Positions 15,444-24,685 of a stretch of DNA of 50,038 nucleotides are shown here, one piece after another. The notes below the pieces were generated by a model. That model saw only the letters and a program-made list of their open reading frames with translations. It searched no databases and was not told where the DNA came from. Positions within the stretch are counted from its first letter, which is position 1. Every line of letters starts with the position of its first letter. The stretch is from NCBI GenBank assembly GCA_002361365.1, contig DEST01000090.1, positions 1 to 50,038 on the forward strand. Reading direction: 5' to 3'. The stretch is from Alphaproteobacteria bacterium UBA3307 (GTDB lineage Bacteria > Pseudomonadota > Alphaproteobacteria > RF32 > CAG-239). The translations under genes were made by a program, and so were the position numbers.

Positions 15444-17585
15444 CTATGTATTAGCACGTGCAACATAGCTGATTAACTTTTCAGCACGCATACTCAAAAT
15501 AAGATTATTCAACTGGTCAACATTTTTTATTTCTATATCAAGCAATATTTCAAAATAGCTTATTGTGCGGTATGTTATATTTAAATTAATAATATTTGCT
15601 CCGGCTTTAGCTACAATATTTGCCACTTCTGCCAATGCTCCCGGCTCGTTACTAAGCATAAGTTTAAGCCGCGCGACGTGCTTTTCCTGCTCAGCCTCAG
15701 GCCCCCAATCAACATCAAGCCAACGTTCGGGTTCTTGGTCATAATTGTGCAAAGACGGACATTCTACAGTGTGAATGGTAACCCCTTTGCCGGTAGTTAC
15801 AATTCCGACAATACGGTCCCCCGGAAGAGGGTGACAGCAACCGGCAAAATGCACAGCCATTCCATCTATCAGACCACGAATTTTGAGCGAATCTTTTTTA
15901 TTTTTTTCCTTTTTGTTAAATACCGGCAATTTGATGGCACTGACAACTTTTTCAAGCTTTGACTGACGATATGCCGGATGCATAATTCGCAACACATCCC
16001 AACCGGTAACTAAGCCTTCTCCGACTTTTGCATACACATCATCCACTGTTTCTGCCTCAAAATTAGAAAGATATTTTACCAATTCTTTTTCGGAAAATTC
16101 TTGGTCTTCCGCTTTAAATAGCTTATCTACAATTTCTTTACCCAATGCAATAAACTGTTCACGTTTATTTGTCCGTACATAGCGTCTGATAGCGGCTTTA
16201 GCTTTTCCGGTTACGACAAATCTATCCCATTCAAGCGACGGATGCTGATTTTTGGCAGTCAGCACTTCTACTTGGTCACCATTTTGTAAAATCGTACGCA
16301 ACGGCTTGATTTCACCGTTTATTTTTGCTCCCACGCAAGTATTGCCTACATTAGAGTGAATGGCGTACGCAAAGTCAACCGGAGTAGAACCCATCGGCAA
16401 ACCGATTAAATCCCCCTTTGGTGTAAAACAAAATACTTGGTCGTTATACATTTCCAGCTTGGTATTTTCCAAAAATTCGTCTGGATTCTGCGCCTGTTCC
16501 AAAATTTCCAATAATTCGCGTACCCAGCGAAAGTTTTTACCATCGGTATGCTGACCTTGTTTATACGCCCAATGTGCGGCCACACCTTTTTCGTTGACCT
16601 CATGCATTTCATAAGTGCGAATCTGAACTTCAATTCTGACATCCAGCGGACCGATGACTCCCGTGTGCAATGACTGATAACCATTTGGTTTCGGCGTTGA
16701 GATATAATCCTTAAAGCGCCGCGGCACCATATGATATTTGCTGTGAATTATACCCAGTGCCTGATAGCAGTCGGCTACGGTATCCACACATATACGAAAT
16801 GCCATTATATCAGACAATTGCTCAAACGATGCATTTTTCAGTTGCATCTTGCGCCAAATCGAATATGGCGATTTTTCACGACCGGTAATGGTGCAATGAA
16901 CACCATTTTCGCTCATATCTGTTTCCAACTGCTTTATAATCTTCGGGACAATATTATTGCCCTGCTCACGCAAAAAGTTAAGACGTGTTACAATAGAATC
17001 GTGGGCATCTTTATACAGTTCGGCAAATGCAATCTCATCCATTTCTTCTTTGATTTCATCCATACCGATACGTTCGGCCAAAGGAGCATAAATATCCAGA
17101 GTTTCTCGTGCAATACGAGCGCGTTTCTCCGGAGCACAAAAATGTAAAGTGCGCATATTATGAAGTCTATCGGCCAATTTTATCAGTAAAACGCGAATAT
17201 CTTCCGACATTGCCAATAACAATTTACGAAAATTCTCAGCCTGCTTGCTTGAACCTGATTTATGTTCCAGCATAGCCAATTTGGTCAGACCATCTACCAA
17301 TTGCGCCACTTGTTCACCAAACAAATCTTTTATTTCTTCAAGTGTAGTATCGGTATCTTCAACCGTATCATGCAACAATGCGGCAATAATTGAGGCCGAA
17401 TCGAGTTTATATTTGGTTAAAATACCGGCAACTTCAATCGGATGAGAGTAGTATGGATCACCAGATGTGCGAATTTGCGAGCCGTGTTTCTTGAGCGCAA
17501 AAACATAGGCACGGTTGAGAGCATCTTCGTCCGCGTATGGATCATAAGATTTTACCAAATCAACCAATTCGTATTGCCGCAACAT
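15444..17585 (-). CDS. rsh: Bifunctional (p)ppGpp synthetase/hydrolase
   Basis: The single Rel/SpoT homologue seen here makes and degrades the alarmone (p)ppGpp. Domains in order: HD hydrolase with intact HDTVED (residues 72-77), synthetase with RFKDY (near 290; the basic RxKD form typical of bifunctional enzymes) and GYQSLHTG, TGS (about 385-445), a helical region and a C-terminal ACT domain (about 640-713). The start at 17585 has GGAG eight bases upstream; an in-frame TTG six codons earlier is unlikely. An intrinsic terminator sits directly in front (17601-17645), which would limit read-through from rpoZ. Confidence 0.96.
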   Translation of the reverse strand: MLRQYELVDLVKSYDPYADEDALNRAYVFALKKHGSQIRTSGDPYYSHPIEVAGILTKYKLDSASIIAALLHDTVEDTDTTLEEIKDLFGEQVAQLVDGLTKLAMLEHKSGSSKQAENFRKLLLAMSEDIRVLLIKLADRLHNMRTLHFCAPEKRARIARETLDIYAPLAERIGMDEIKEEMDEIAFAELYKDAHDSIVTRLNFLREQGNNIVPKIIKQLETDMSENGVHCTITGREKSPYSIWRKMQLKNASFEQLSDIMAFRICVDTVADCYQALGIIHSKYHMVPRRFKDYISTPKPNGYQSLHTGVIGPLDVRIEVQIRTYEMHEVNEKGVAAHWAYKQGQHTDGKNFRWVRELLEILEQAQNPDEFLENTKLEMYNDQVFCFTPKGDLIGLPMGSTPVDFAYAIHSNVGNTCVGAKINGEIKPLRTILQNGDQVEVLTAKNQHPSLEWDRFVVTGKAKAAIRRYVRTNKREQFIALGKEIVDKLFKAEDQEFSEKELVKYLSNFEAETVDDVYAKVGEGLVTGWDVLRIMHPAYRQSKLEKVVSAIKLPVFNKKEKNKKDSLKIRGLIDGMAVHFAGCCHPLPGDRIVGIVTTGKGVTIHTVECPSLHNYDQEPERWLDVDWGPEAEQEKHVARLKLMLSNEPGALAEVANIVAKAGANIINLNITYRTISYFEILLDIEIKNVDQLNNLILSMRAEKLISYVARANT

Positions 17586-17600
17586 ATCATTTTCTCCATA

Positions 17601-17645
17601 CAAAAAAGCAAAACACGCCTCTTAAAATAGTATGTTTTGCTTTAA
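17601..17645 (-). terminator. Intrinsic terminator between rpoZ and rsh
   Basis: On the minus strand, arms AAGCAAAACA (17642-17633) and TGTTTTGCTT (17615-17606) form a 10-pair stem, and the second arm runs into a T-run (17607-17602). It ends only about 16 bases before the rsh start codon, so it acts either as the rpoZ terminator or as an attenuator of rsh. Confidence 0.8.
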
Positions 17646-17669
17646 TAAAAGTTAATATAATAAATTTTA

Positions 17670-18134
17670 TTAGTCTAAATCATCAGTATCATCAAACGAA
17701 TCGTCGTCAAAATCCGCGCCATCATCAAAATCAATACCTTCATCGGAATCCAGTTCCAAATCATCATCTTCATCTTCGCCGTGGATTTGCATACTGTTGT
17801 TCAAATCTTCATCGCTAATCATATCGCTGGAGAATTGTTCGTCCAAAGCAGCCAGCTCTTTTTCTGCTGAAATAATCTCAACCTCTTCTTCTTCCGGCTC
17901 TTCGACCTCAACAAACTTCTGTTGTCCCATCACCAGTGAGCGTTGTAAATCTTCTATACTGACGCGATTTTCCGATATCTCACGCAAAGCAACCACCGAG
18001 TTCTTATCGTTATCGCGACTCACTTGAATCGGTGAACCGGACGAAATATCTTTTGCTCTTTGAGCGGCAATCAACACCAAATCATAACGATTCGGAATCT
18101 TGTCAATACAATCTTCAACCGTAACTCTAGCCAT
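17670..18134 (-). CDS. rpoZ: RNA polymerase omega subunit with an acidic C-terminal tail
   Basis: Omega helps assemble RNA polymerase by holding the beta-prime subunit and in many proteobacteria forms part of a ppGpp site. Residues 1-70 match the family: MARVTVEDCIDKIPNRYDLV, then AAQRAKDI and the VVALREI stretch. The other 80 or so residues are very acidic, dominated by Asp and Glu, and probably disordered, longer and more acidic than usual. AAGGT precedes the ATG, and a good promoter lies 38-66 bases upstream. The neighbour rsh is the classical partner. Confidence 0.93.
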   Translation of the reverse strand: MARVTVEDCIDKIPNRYDLVLIAAQRAKDISSGSPIQVSRDNDKNSVVALREISENRVSIEDLQRSLVMGQQKFVEVEEPEEEEVEIISAEKELAALDEQFSSDMISDEDLNNSMQIHGEDEDDDLELDSDEGIDFDDGADFDDDSFDDTDDLD

Positions 18135-18172
18135 TTTTATACCTTTTTAAAAACGTTTACCTCTGCTTGTGG

Positions 18173-18201
18173 GTTATACATAGAATCTTTTGTAAATGCA
18201 A
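18173..18201 (-). promoter_or_regulatory. Promoter of rpoZ
   Basis: TTGCAT (18201-18196), 17 bases, TATAAC (18178-18173) on the minus strand. Confidence 0.65.
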
Positions 18202-18294
18202 GTGTTTTTTTCTAAAAAACTTCTATTTTTATGTGTTGGCATCATACAAAACTCACATAAGCATAAATTTGTATTATGAAATCATAATTGCGGT

Positions 18295-18323
18295 TGACAC
18301 AATCATAAAAGATGATTAGCATT
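18295..18323 (+). promoter_or_regulatory. Promoter of the CDF transporter gene
   Basis: Consensus TTGACA (18295-18300), 17 bases, TAGCAT (18318-18323). Confidence 0.6.
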
Positions 18324-18351
18324 TATCGTAGTTTAATAACAAGAGTGAAAT

Positions 18352-19011
18352 ATGCATCATCATACGCACGACATAGCACACGATAACGAGCAAAAAACCT
18401 TGTGGGTAATAATTTTTACCGTAATTACAATGGCGGCAGAAATCGTATATGGATACCTGACAAACTCTATGTCTTTACTCGCTGACGGATACCATATGGG
18501 TACTCACGCTCTGGCCTTGGGGCTAACCTATGCGGCATATATTTTGATGCGCCGTTGTTCCGGTTCAAAAAAATTTCCGTGCGGAACCGAAAAAATCGGC
18601 ACTTTGGCAGCATACACCAGTGCTTTGTTTTTAGGTTTTACCGGTGTTTGGATTGTTTGGGAAGCTATACGTCGTTTTTTATATCCGCTGCCAATAGAAT
18701 TTAATGAAGCCATAGTGGTAGCGGTTATTGGACTTTTGGTTAATGCGGTTTGTATTTTTATTATGGAATCACATCATAAGTCTTATAAAGCAGATGAATC
18801 CGATTACAATTTTAAGGCCGCTTATTACCATATTTTAGCCGATGTACTAACCTCGTTAATGGCGATTGTCGCACTTATTTTAGGCAAATTTACCGGCACA
18901 GTCTATTTGGACTCTGCCATTGGAGCTTTGGGAGGAGTGCTGATTTTACGTTGGGCGTTCAAGTTACTCCGGCATACCGTAGCTATTTTGATTGATATGA
19001 AAACAAATTGA
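18352..19011 (+). CDS. Cation diffusion facilitator, DmeF-like, without C-terminal domain
   Basis: A six-helix divalent metal exporter of the CDF family in the inner membrane. The His-rich N-terminus (MHHHTHDIAHD) and the metal-site motif LLADGYHMGTHALALG in helix 2 resemble the DmeF group (Co, Ni, Zn); the second site (YHILADVLTSLMA) in helix 5 is also present. At 219 residues the protein ends after helix 6, so the cytoplasmic C-terminal metal-binding domain usual for the family is missing. The metal specificity is inferred only. It has its own promoter and a weak Shine-Dalgarno sequence (AAGAG). Confidence 0.85.
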   Translation: MHHHTHDIAHDNEQKTLWVIIFTVITMAAEIVYGYLTNSMSLLADGYHMGTHALALGLTYAAYILMRRCSGSKKFPCGTEKIGTLAAYTSALFLGFTGVWIVWEAIRRFLYPLPIEFNEAIVVAVIGLLVNAVCIFIMESHHKSYKADESDYNFKAAYYHILADVLTSLMAIVALILGKFTGTVYLDSAIGALGGVLILRWAFKLLRHTVAILIDMKTN

Positions 19012-19064
19012 AGTGTTCACGCACTAATTTTATGAACATAAAACTGTTGTCGTAAACTATGAAA

Positions 19065-19910
19065 TTATTGCAATTGCATAATACTTTGCGCAATCTGCAA
19101 ATATTGTTGCGGAGAAATATTTTCGGCTCTGGCAGTTGGTGAAATTTGCAATTTTGCACATATCTGTTCCAGATTTTTAACAGATTTAAGACTTTGACGA
19201 ATCATTTTGCGACGTTGCCCAAATGCAGCTTCAGTGAGTTTTTCCACCATCTGCAAAAGCACTAATTCCGGCACTTGCTCCTTAGGCATAAACAACAACA
19301 CGGTTGACCATATTTTTGGTGCCGGCGTAAAACAAGCGGGATGCAAATTCATCAAAGGCTTAATCTGACACATAAGTTGCGCCAGTACGGAAATTCGCCC
19401 ATAGACTTTGCTGTTGGGTATAGCCATTATGCGCTCCGCCACCTCTTTTTGAAACATCAGGGTCAGACTTTGGTACTCCTTAATTTGCCGTAGCCATTTA
19501 AGCAGCAACGGCACAGATATATTATATGGTAAATTACTGACAATATTTTTATTTGAAAGCTCGTCTGCCAAAAAATCGTACCGCAAAGCGTCACCCTCAA
19601 CGATTCGTAACTGAGGATAGCCGGAGTTTTTAAGATCTTGCATAATTTGTATGCAACGCGAATCCATTTCAATAACAGTCAAAGTCTGCGGTTTTGCTTG
19701 CAAAATAGCACGTGTCAAACCGCCGGGACCGGGGCCGATTTCATAAACCGACGCATTAGAAAAATCGGCTTGCCGCTGTGCCTCAAGCGAAAGTTTGATG
19801 ATTTTATCCGTAATATTTCGGTCGAGCAAAAAATTCTGTCCGAGAGACTTTTTCGCCATCAATCCATATTGGTCAACAACTTCACGTAAACTCGGCAATT
19901 TTATCATCAT
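19065..19910 (-). CDS. rsmA: 16S rRNA (A1518/A1519-N6) dimethyltransferase RsmA
   Basis: RsmA (KsgA) dimethylates two adjacent adenosines near the 3' end of 16S rRNA, a late check in 30S assembly. The 281 residues contain KKSLGQNFLLD, the SAM-binding EIGPGPGGLT and the target-base motif NLPYNIS, then the small C-terminal domain. Its start overlaps the surA stop (ATGA; two adjacent ATG codons). In many proteobacteria pdxA lies between surA and rsmA; here it does not. Confidence 0.96.
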   Translation of the reverse strand: MMIKLPSLREVVDQYGLMAKKSLGQNFLLDRNITDKIIKLSLEAQRQADFSNASVYEIGPGPGGLTRAILQAKPQTLTVIEMDSRCIQIMQDLKNSGYPQLRIVEGDALRYDFLADELSNKNIVSNLPYNISVPLLLKWLRQIKEYQSLTLMFQKEVAERIMAIPNSKVYGRISVLAQLMCQIKPLMNLHPACFTPAPKIWSTVLLFMPKEQVPELVLLQMVEKLTEAAFGQRRKMIRQSLKSVKNLEQICAKLQISPTARAENISPQQYLQIAQSIMQLQ

Positions 19911-21106
19911 ATTTTCTTTTCTATCAGGGCTTTATTGCGTAAATCTTTCATATATTTAATCGAAAATTCTTCCATTTTTTTGTTTTCCAAATATGTTTTA
20001 ACATCACGCTTGCTCGGTAATTTTCCGGCATCTGTTTGCGGATTGAAGATTTTTTCGAGCTTTAAAATATAATAATCATTACCGTATAAAATCGGGTTGG
20101 TTACTCCGCCTTCTTTGAGTTTAAGTACGGCATTTTCCAACGGTTGTGGCAAGCGCCCTTTGAGTACCCAGCCCAAATGTCCGCCGTTTGGTGCACTCGG
20201 ACTTTGCGAAAATTGCATTGCATAAAGTTCAAATCGAGGGTCCTGACGCAGCACTTCTGCCAATGGGGTTAAATCTTTGGCATCTTTTTTATTGACCACA
20301 ATTTCCGAAACCATATATTTTTGGGTTTTCATATCTTTGCGAATGTCTTCAAAAGCACGATTGATATCATTTTCGCCAACAACCGCATAGCTACGCCCTT
20401 TTTGCGCAACCAACTTGCGCCAAGCCAAATCTGACTCGATTTGTCCGGTCCAAACGCTCATCTGCACGTTACCTTGAGCCAGAATCTGCCGTAATTGTCC
20501 TTGTTTCATACCATTGGCTTTTTCAAAATTAGCTACGGCTTGATTGATTTCTTTACGCGAAACTATAATATTGTTCTTTTTTGCCTCTTGAAGTTTCAGC
20601 TTTTCATCAATAGCTCCTTGCAATACGCGATTGGTAATCATTGTCTTGGTTTTGGCATTATACGGAATTCCGGTTGTCAAAATAAAGGCATTGATACGGC
20701 TTTGCATATCCGTACTGGTAATCAGTTCACCGTTGACAAGTGCATAGATTTTAAGTTTTCCGCCATAAAGAGTAATAGGTTTAAGTTCTTCTGCACGTTT
20801 ACGAGCGGCTTCTTCTTCGGCGCGACGTTGTGCTTCCATTTGCGCCTGATAACGCTCGTATTCAGCCTTTTTGCGGGCGTATTCTTCGGCTTTTCTGCGC
20901 ATTTCTTCTCGTTGACGTTCTATCTCTGCTTTTTGCTCGGCACTCAAACTGCGATACTCATTAGCATTGCGGCGATACATAATTGAATTTGTGCTTGGCT
21001 GTGCCGCACGGATTGCCGAATCCAACTGCTGCATATTTACTCCTTCTGCTGCCGCCAATGGAGCATACCCCAACCAAAGTGCAATCAATAAAACTGCTTT
21101 TTTCAT
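19907..21106 (-). CDS. surA: SurA-like periplasmic peptidyl-prolyl isomerase/chaperone
   Basis: SurA escorts outer-membrane proteins across the periplasm. The 399-residue protein has a signal peptide (cleavage likely after AAA near residue 20), then an unusual charged segment (about 50-110) rich in Glu, Lys, Arg and Ala that reads as a long coiled coil, then the SurA N-terminal domain (IYALVNGELITSTD onward), and one parvulin domain (about 265-365, with SAPNGGHLGWVLKGRLP). E. coli SurA has two parvulin domains. AGGAGAA precedes the start. The context lptD-surA-rsmA supports the assignment; LptD is a known SurA client. Confidence 0.88.
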   Translation of the reverse strand: MKKAVLLIALWLGYAPLAAAEGVNMQQLDSAIRAAQPSTNSIMYRRNANEYRSLSAEQKAEIERQREEMRRKAEEYARKKAEYERYQAQMEAQRRAEEEAARKRAEELKPITLYGGKLKIYALVNGELITSTDMQSRINAFILTTGIPYNAKTKTMITNRVLQGAIDEKLKLQEAKKNNIIVSRKEINQAVANFEKANGMKQGQLRQILAQGNVQMSVWTGQIESDLAWRKLVAQKGRSYAVVGENDINRAFEDIRKDMKTQKYMVSEIVVNKKDAKDLTPLAEVLRQDPRFELYAMQFSQSPSAPNGGHLGWVLKGRLPQPLENAVLKLKEGGVTNPILYGNDYYILKLEKIFNPQTDAGKLPSKRDVKTYLENKKMEEFSIKYMKDLRNKALIEKKI

Positions 21107-21123
21107 TTTTTCTCCTTTAATTT

Positions 21124-23397
21124 TTATGAGCCGAAACTACCGATTGTCTTCAAATAAAATGTCATACCATATTCGTAATCATTGTCAAGATTTGGATTAC
21201 TTGTGTTATATTTTTTAAAATTCAAATCCCATTTAAAGCACTCATCTTCATAAATCACGCTTCCGCCGTGTTCCAATTTACCTTTGCGCTTTTTAGTCAA
21301 GTCTTTCAGATTATATAGCGAAAACGCCCAATTTTCCGAAACTGCAACCTTTACCGCCGTATATATCTCTTTACGCTCGGAATACAAGTCATTATAATGA
21401 GTATTGCCTTGCAGAAAGATATATGAGGTATTAAATTTCAAAAATGACGGACCGACATTAAATCCCAATTCACTATACTTGGCATCAAAACTTTTGCGGT
21501 CAAGCCGGAAACGATAGTTTAAATCTAAATACTGATTCGGAGAGGCGCTGATTCGACCGACCAAATCACTGAAATGCGACTTTTCATCGGCATCTAGCCC
21601 TTGTAAAAAGTCTGATTTATCATCTTGTTCCAATGTTTGCGCAATAAAAGCAGATGTCTTACCGAAAATGTTACCATACGAATTCCAGCGTAAGCCATAG
21701 CTGACTCTGCTTCCGGAATCATTACGGTCGTAACCGACATAGCGATCTAAATCCAAAACGTTAGTATCATCAAAATAAACATCTTCGCTGTCTTCATTAG
21801 GAATCTTATCGGTCTTATTCCCTCCATTTGGCGAAGCCACAGCTACCACCACCGGTTCAATAATCTGCCGCGAAGATTCAGTTGCGCGAACAAACGGCAA
21901 TCGCCACTCAACCCCGACCTGTGGAAAAACCCGTGCTGTGGTACCTGTATAAGTGTCTTTTGGGGAGTACGCATAGCGGTTAACATAGTATGCATCAGAT
22001 TTTAACGAAGCTACAAAACGATATTTTTCACCAAAAGGAGTGGTCAACGGTAATTCCCACGCATTTATTGATGTCACTCGCTGAGTTTCTGCTCCGTTTT
22101 TATGATAAATCGAGGCGGTATTAAATTCATTGCGAATATGCGAACCTAAAAACAGCGGGTCAGAATAAAATTCTGCATCAATCAAAGGAGCTACCGTCGG
22201 TTTTTTGCTATTAAGTGTCCTAAATTGATTAACATTGCGGCGATGCAAATTATAACTCAAAATCTTGTAATAATAAGCATCTACCGAAACATAATCTCTG
22301 CCGGAAAAACGTTCTAACTTTATGTTTGAATTCAACCACGCATCATCTTGATTGGGTAAACCTATATCTTTGAGATATATGTAATCCGAAACATAGCGCC
22401 AATCATAAGTCATACGCCAATCATTATTGATATCGTGCCGACCGCGCAAAATGAAATTACCGCGGTTTTGCGGTCGCTTAGCTTCGTTATCTTTCAAATA
22501 CGAACCGCTTAATGAAACATAGCTATTATAAAAGTAGTGTGATATTTCACCATTCCATACCGGATTTTTAGAGGATGAAAAAATCGGAGCAAACAGCACA
22601 TTCGTTTGGTCATCAACCGCCCAAAAGTATCGAGGTTGAAAGTAAGCGTCTAAATAATTTGAACTGCCAAGAGTCGGTGCCAACAGACCGGAACGACGTT
22701 TTACCGACGGGTCCGGATGTGTCATAAACGGCGTATAAAACACCGGCACACCTTTAATATAGATAAACGCGTGGTTATAATACACATTTTGTGTTTCCTC
22801 CTGATGTTGCACTTTGAGTGCCTTAACTTGCCAAAGAGGATTTTTACCTTCACAAACATCACAAGCGGTATAGGTTGCGTGACGCATCAGTTTAGTATTA
22901 TTATTTTTCTTGCGGAAAAATTTGGCGGTGACAAACGATTCATCTTTTAGCAATGCCTTTATATTATTCATATCTCCGATGCTCATATTATCGGATAATA
23001 CAACTTTATCACCCCACACTACAGAGCCATCTGCAGAATATAGTTTGACATTGCCGATAGCTGTAACGGTATCGGCATTTTGGTCATAAATCAGCTCATC
23101 AGTCAAAAGTCGCATACCGGCATACAAAATTTCGACATTACCGGTTGCCGTGATTACTTTCGTAGTATCATCATTTATTACCTCATCAGCCCCAAAGTCT
23201 ATCGGTTCAGATTCAGCGGTGCTTGTGTCTGCATTGTGGACATTAGAAAAATCAACAATATTGTTTGTAACATACATATTGGCCTTTGGATGTCTTTCTT
23301 CTTTTTTTTGCAGTTCGCCGGCTTCGCTGACGGCAAATGCCGACCGACATTGCAGAGCCACAAATAAAACAGATAATATCAAAAACTTAATTTTCAT
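21124..23397 (-). CDS. lptD: LPS-assembly outer-membrane protein LptD
   Basis: LptD is the outer-membrane barrel that, with LptE, inserts LPS into the outer leaflet. The 757-residue protein has a signal peptide (cleavage near residue 22), an N-terminal OstA/beta-jellyroll part (EVINDDTTKVITATGNVEI onward) and the long C-terminal barrel domain (from about residue 290). YTACDVCEGKNPLW is the CxxCE motif typical of alphaproteobacterial LptD, followed by VFYTPFMTHPDPSVKRRSG. It ends with an aromatic-rich beta strand. It overlaps lptF by 11 bases, so lptG, which usually lies between them, is absent here. Confidence 0.95.
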   Translation of the reverse strand: MKIKFLILSVLFVALQCRSAFAVSEAGELQKKEERHPKANMYVTNNIVDFSNVHNADTSTAESEPIDFGADEVINDDTTKVITATGNVEILYAGMRLLTDELIYDQNADTVTAIGNVKLYSADGSVVWGDKVVLSDNMSIGDMNNIKALLKDESFVTAKFFRKKNNNTKLMRHATYTACDVCEGKNPLWQVKALKVQHQEETQNVYYNHAFIYIKGVPVFYTPFMTHPDPSVKRRSGLLAPTLGSSNYLDAYFQPRYFWAVDDQTNVLFAPIFSSSKNPVWNGEISHYFYNSYVSLSGSYLKDNEAKRPQNRGNFILRGRHDINNDWRMTYDWRYVSDYIYLKDIGLPNQDDAWLNSNIKLERFSGRDYVSVDAYYYKILSYNLHRRNVNQFRTLNSKKPTVAPLIDAEFYSDPLFLGSHIRNEFNTASIYHKNGAETQRVTSINAWELPLTTPFGEKYRFVASLKSDAYYVNRYAYSPKDTYTGTTARVFPQVGVEWRLPFVRATESSRQIIEPVVVAVASPNGGNKTDKIPNEDSEDVYFDDTNVLDLDRYVGYDRNDSGSRVSYGLRWNSYGNIFGKTSAFIAQTLEQDDKSDFLQGLDADEKSHFSDLVGRISASPNQYLDLNYRFRLDRKSFDAKYSELGFNVGPSFLKFNTSYIFLQGNTHYNDLYSERKEIYTAVKVAVSENWAFSLYNLKDLTKKRKGKLEHGGSVIYEDECFKWDLNFKKYNTSNPNLDNDYEYGMTFYLKTIGSFGS

Positions 23398-24517
23398 ATT
23401 GCAAGTCCCTATTGCGTTTAACGCGGTGAAAATAAAACGGATTATAAAACAGCAGCAGATAAATACATATCAGCAACGGTAGAATACAATTCAGATACAT
23501 TAACGGTAAAAACCAAATAAAGCGACCGGCTAAGTTGGCCAAAGCCAAATCAGTTCCTACTACCAAAATCATACAAATTACTTCTATGGCGATAATTTTG
23601 GTTTGTCCGCGCCGATTAAAATTACAAATAAGCAAACCGGTGCAAGCAATCATAGCCAGCACTAAATTTAAGAATGGATATAAAATTCGGCGATGACCTT
23701 CCACTATATTTTTACGCATTTCCGGCGGAGTAAGAGAGGCATCATCAGCAGCATTTATCAGTTCCCAAAAACTCTTTTCGCGCACCGATTGTTCCTTTTG
23801 TTTTGCTCCGCCGCCGGAATTAAACTCTGCCGAATAGCGGCTGAAAGCTAGCATACTGAATTTGTTATTCTGTTTATTGATTTCTTGACGCACGCCATTG
23901 ATAAATAGAATACGTGAGCCTTTATCTGTTTGAAACAAGCGTCCTTTTTCAGCCGTCAGAGTAACTTTCAAATCCGGCTTACTCTCATCTGAAACAAAAA
24001 TTCCCGTTACCGAACCATCGTTTTCATGCTTATCAATAAAAACCGTCAATCCGTTGCGCAGAGTAGTAAATTCGCCTTCACGAAAAACCGCCTGAGTCAA
24101 GTTATTTTGCACCTGCCACTCAAGCTCACGAAATTTTTGTTCTGCCACCGGAATGCCAATATTCATTACATATACGTTGAACAAGGATAAAACAATTCCT
24201 ATCATCAACGGAGCACGAGCGTTTTTCCACGGGCTGATTCCGGCAGATTGCATAATCACTAATTCGCGGTCGACAATAAGTCGATTATATACAAAAAATA
24301 CCGCCACAAACAAGGCAATCGGTGACAAAACATTAAAAATTCTCGGCATTAACAGTGAAGTCATTTGCGCAAATAAATAAACCGGCAATCCCTGCCTTGT
24401 CACCATTTCGACAAAGCGCAAAGATTGTGTCAGCCATAGCATAGCCAGCAATGAGCACGAAATCAGAATAAAGCCGACAACAATTTGTTTGGCTATATAT
24501 GCGTTTAATATTTTCAT
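23387..24517 (-). CDS. lptF: LPS export permease of the LptF/LptG family (probably LptF)
   Basis: A YjgP/YjgQ-type permease that works with the LptB ATPase to extract LPS from the inner membrane. The 376 residues show the family layout: three N-terminal membrane segments, a periplasmic beta-jellyroll (about 125-265) and three C-terminal segments. The stretch with ELVIMQSAGISPWK is the coupling-helix region contacting LptB. LptF and LptG are homologous; I call LptF because it opens the run. A TATAAT lies only a few bases before the ATG without a clear -35. Confidence 0.88.
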   Translation of the reverse strand: MKILNAYIAKQIVVGFILISCSLLAMLWLTQSLRFVEMVTRQGLPVYLFAQMTSLLMPRIFNVLSPIALFVAVFFVYNRLIVDRELVIMQSAGISPWKNARAPLMIGIVLSLFNVYVMNIGIPVAEQKFRELEWQVQNNLTQAVFREGEFTTLRNGLTVFIDKHENDGSVTGIFVSDESKPDLKVTLTAEKGRLFQTDKGSRILFINGVRQEINKQNNKFSMLAFSRYSAEFNSGGGAKQKEQSVREKSFWELINAADDASLTPPEMRKNIVEGHRRILYPFLNLVLAMIACTGLLICNFNRRGQTKIIAIEVICMILVVGTDLALANLAGRFIWFLPLMYLNCILPLLICIYLLLFYNPFYFHRVKRNRDLQYEN

Positions 24518-24622
24518 AAGCGCGATTATAGCGGCATAATTTGCTTAAATAAATAAATATTTGCAAGATATACCCCCATTTTTGATATTATGGCAATTTA
24601 TAAAGATTTATTATTGCCGAAT

Positions 24623-24685
24623 CTATCTTTTTGCTTTCTTAAATTCCAGAATCATCATTGTAGCATCGTCGAACTGTTCAGCTTC
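24623..24685 (-). pseudogene. Remnant of a PP2C/SpoIIE-type phosphatase C-terminus
   Basis: The minus strand encodes EAEQFDDATMMILEFKKAKR and a stop; the residues QFDDxTxxxLE are the typical end of SpoIIE/RsbU-type PP2C phosphatases, where the two Asp residues bind metal. A stop codon lies immediately upstream in this frame, while the preceding codons in another frame give a plausible continuation (FEIGKFVKKL), so the gene has been frameshifted and mostly lost. The match rests on about 20 residues. Confidence 0.5.
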
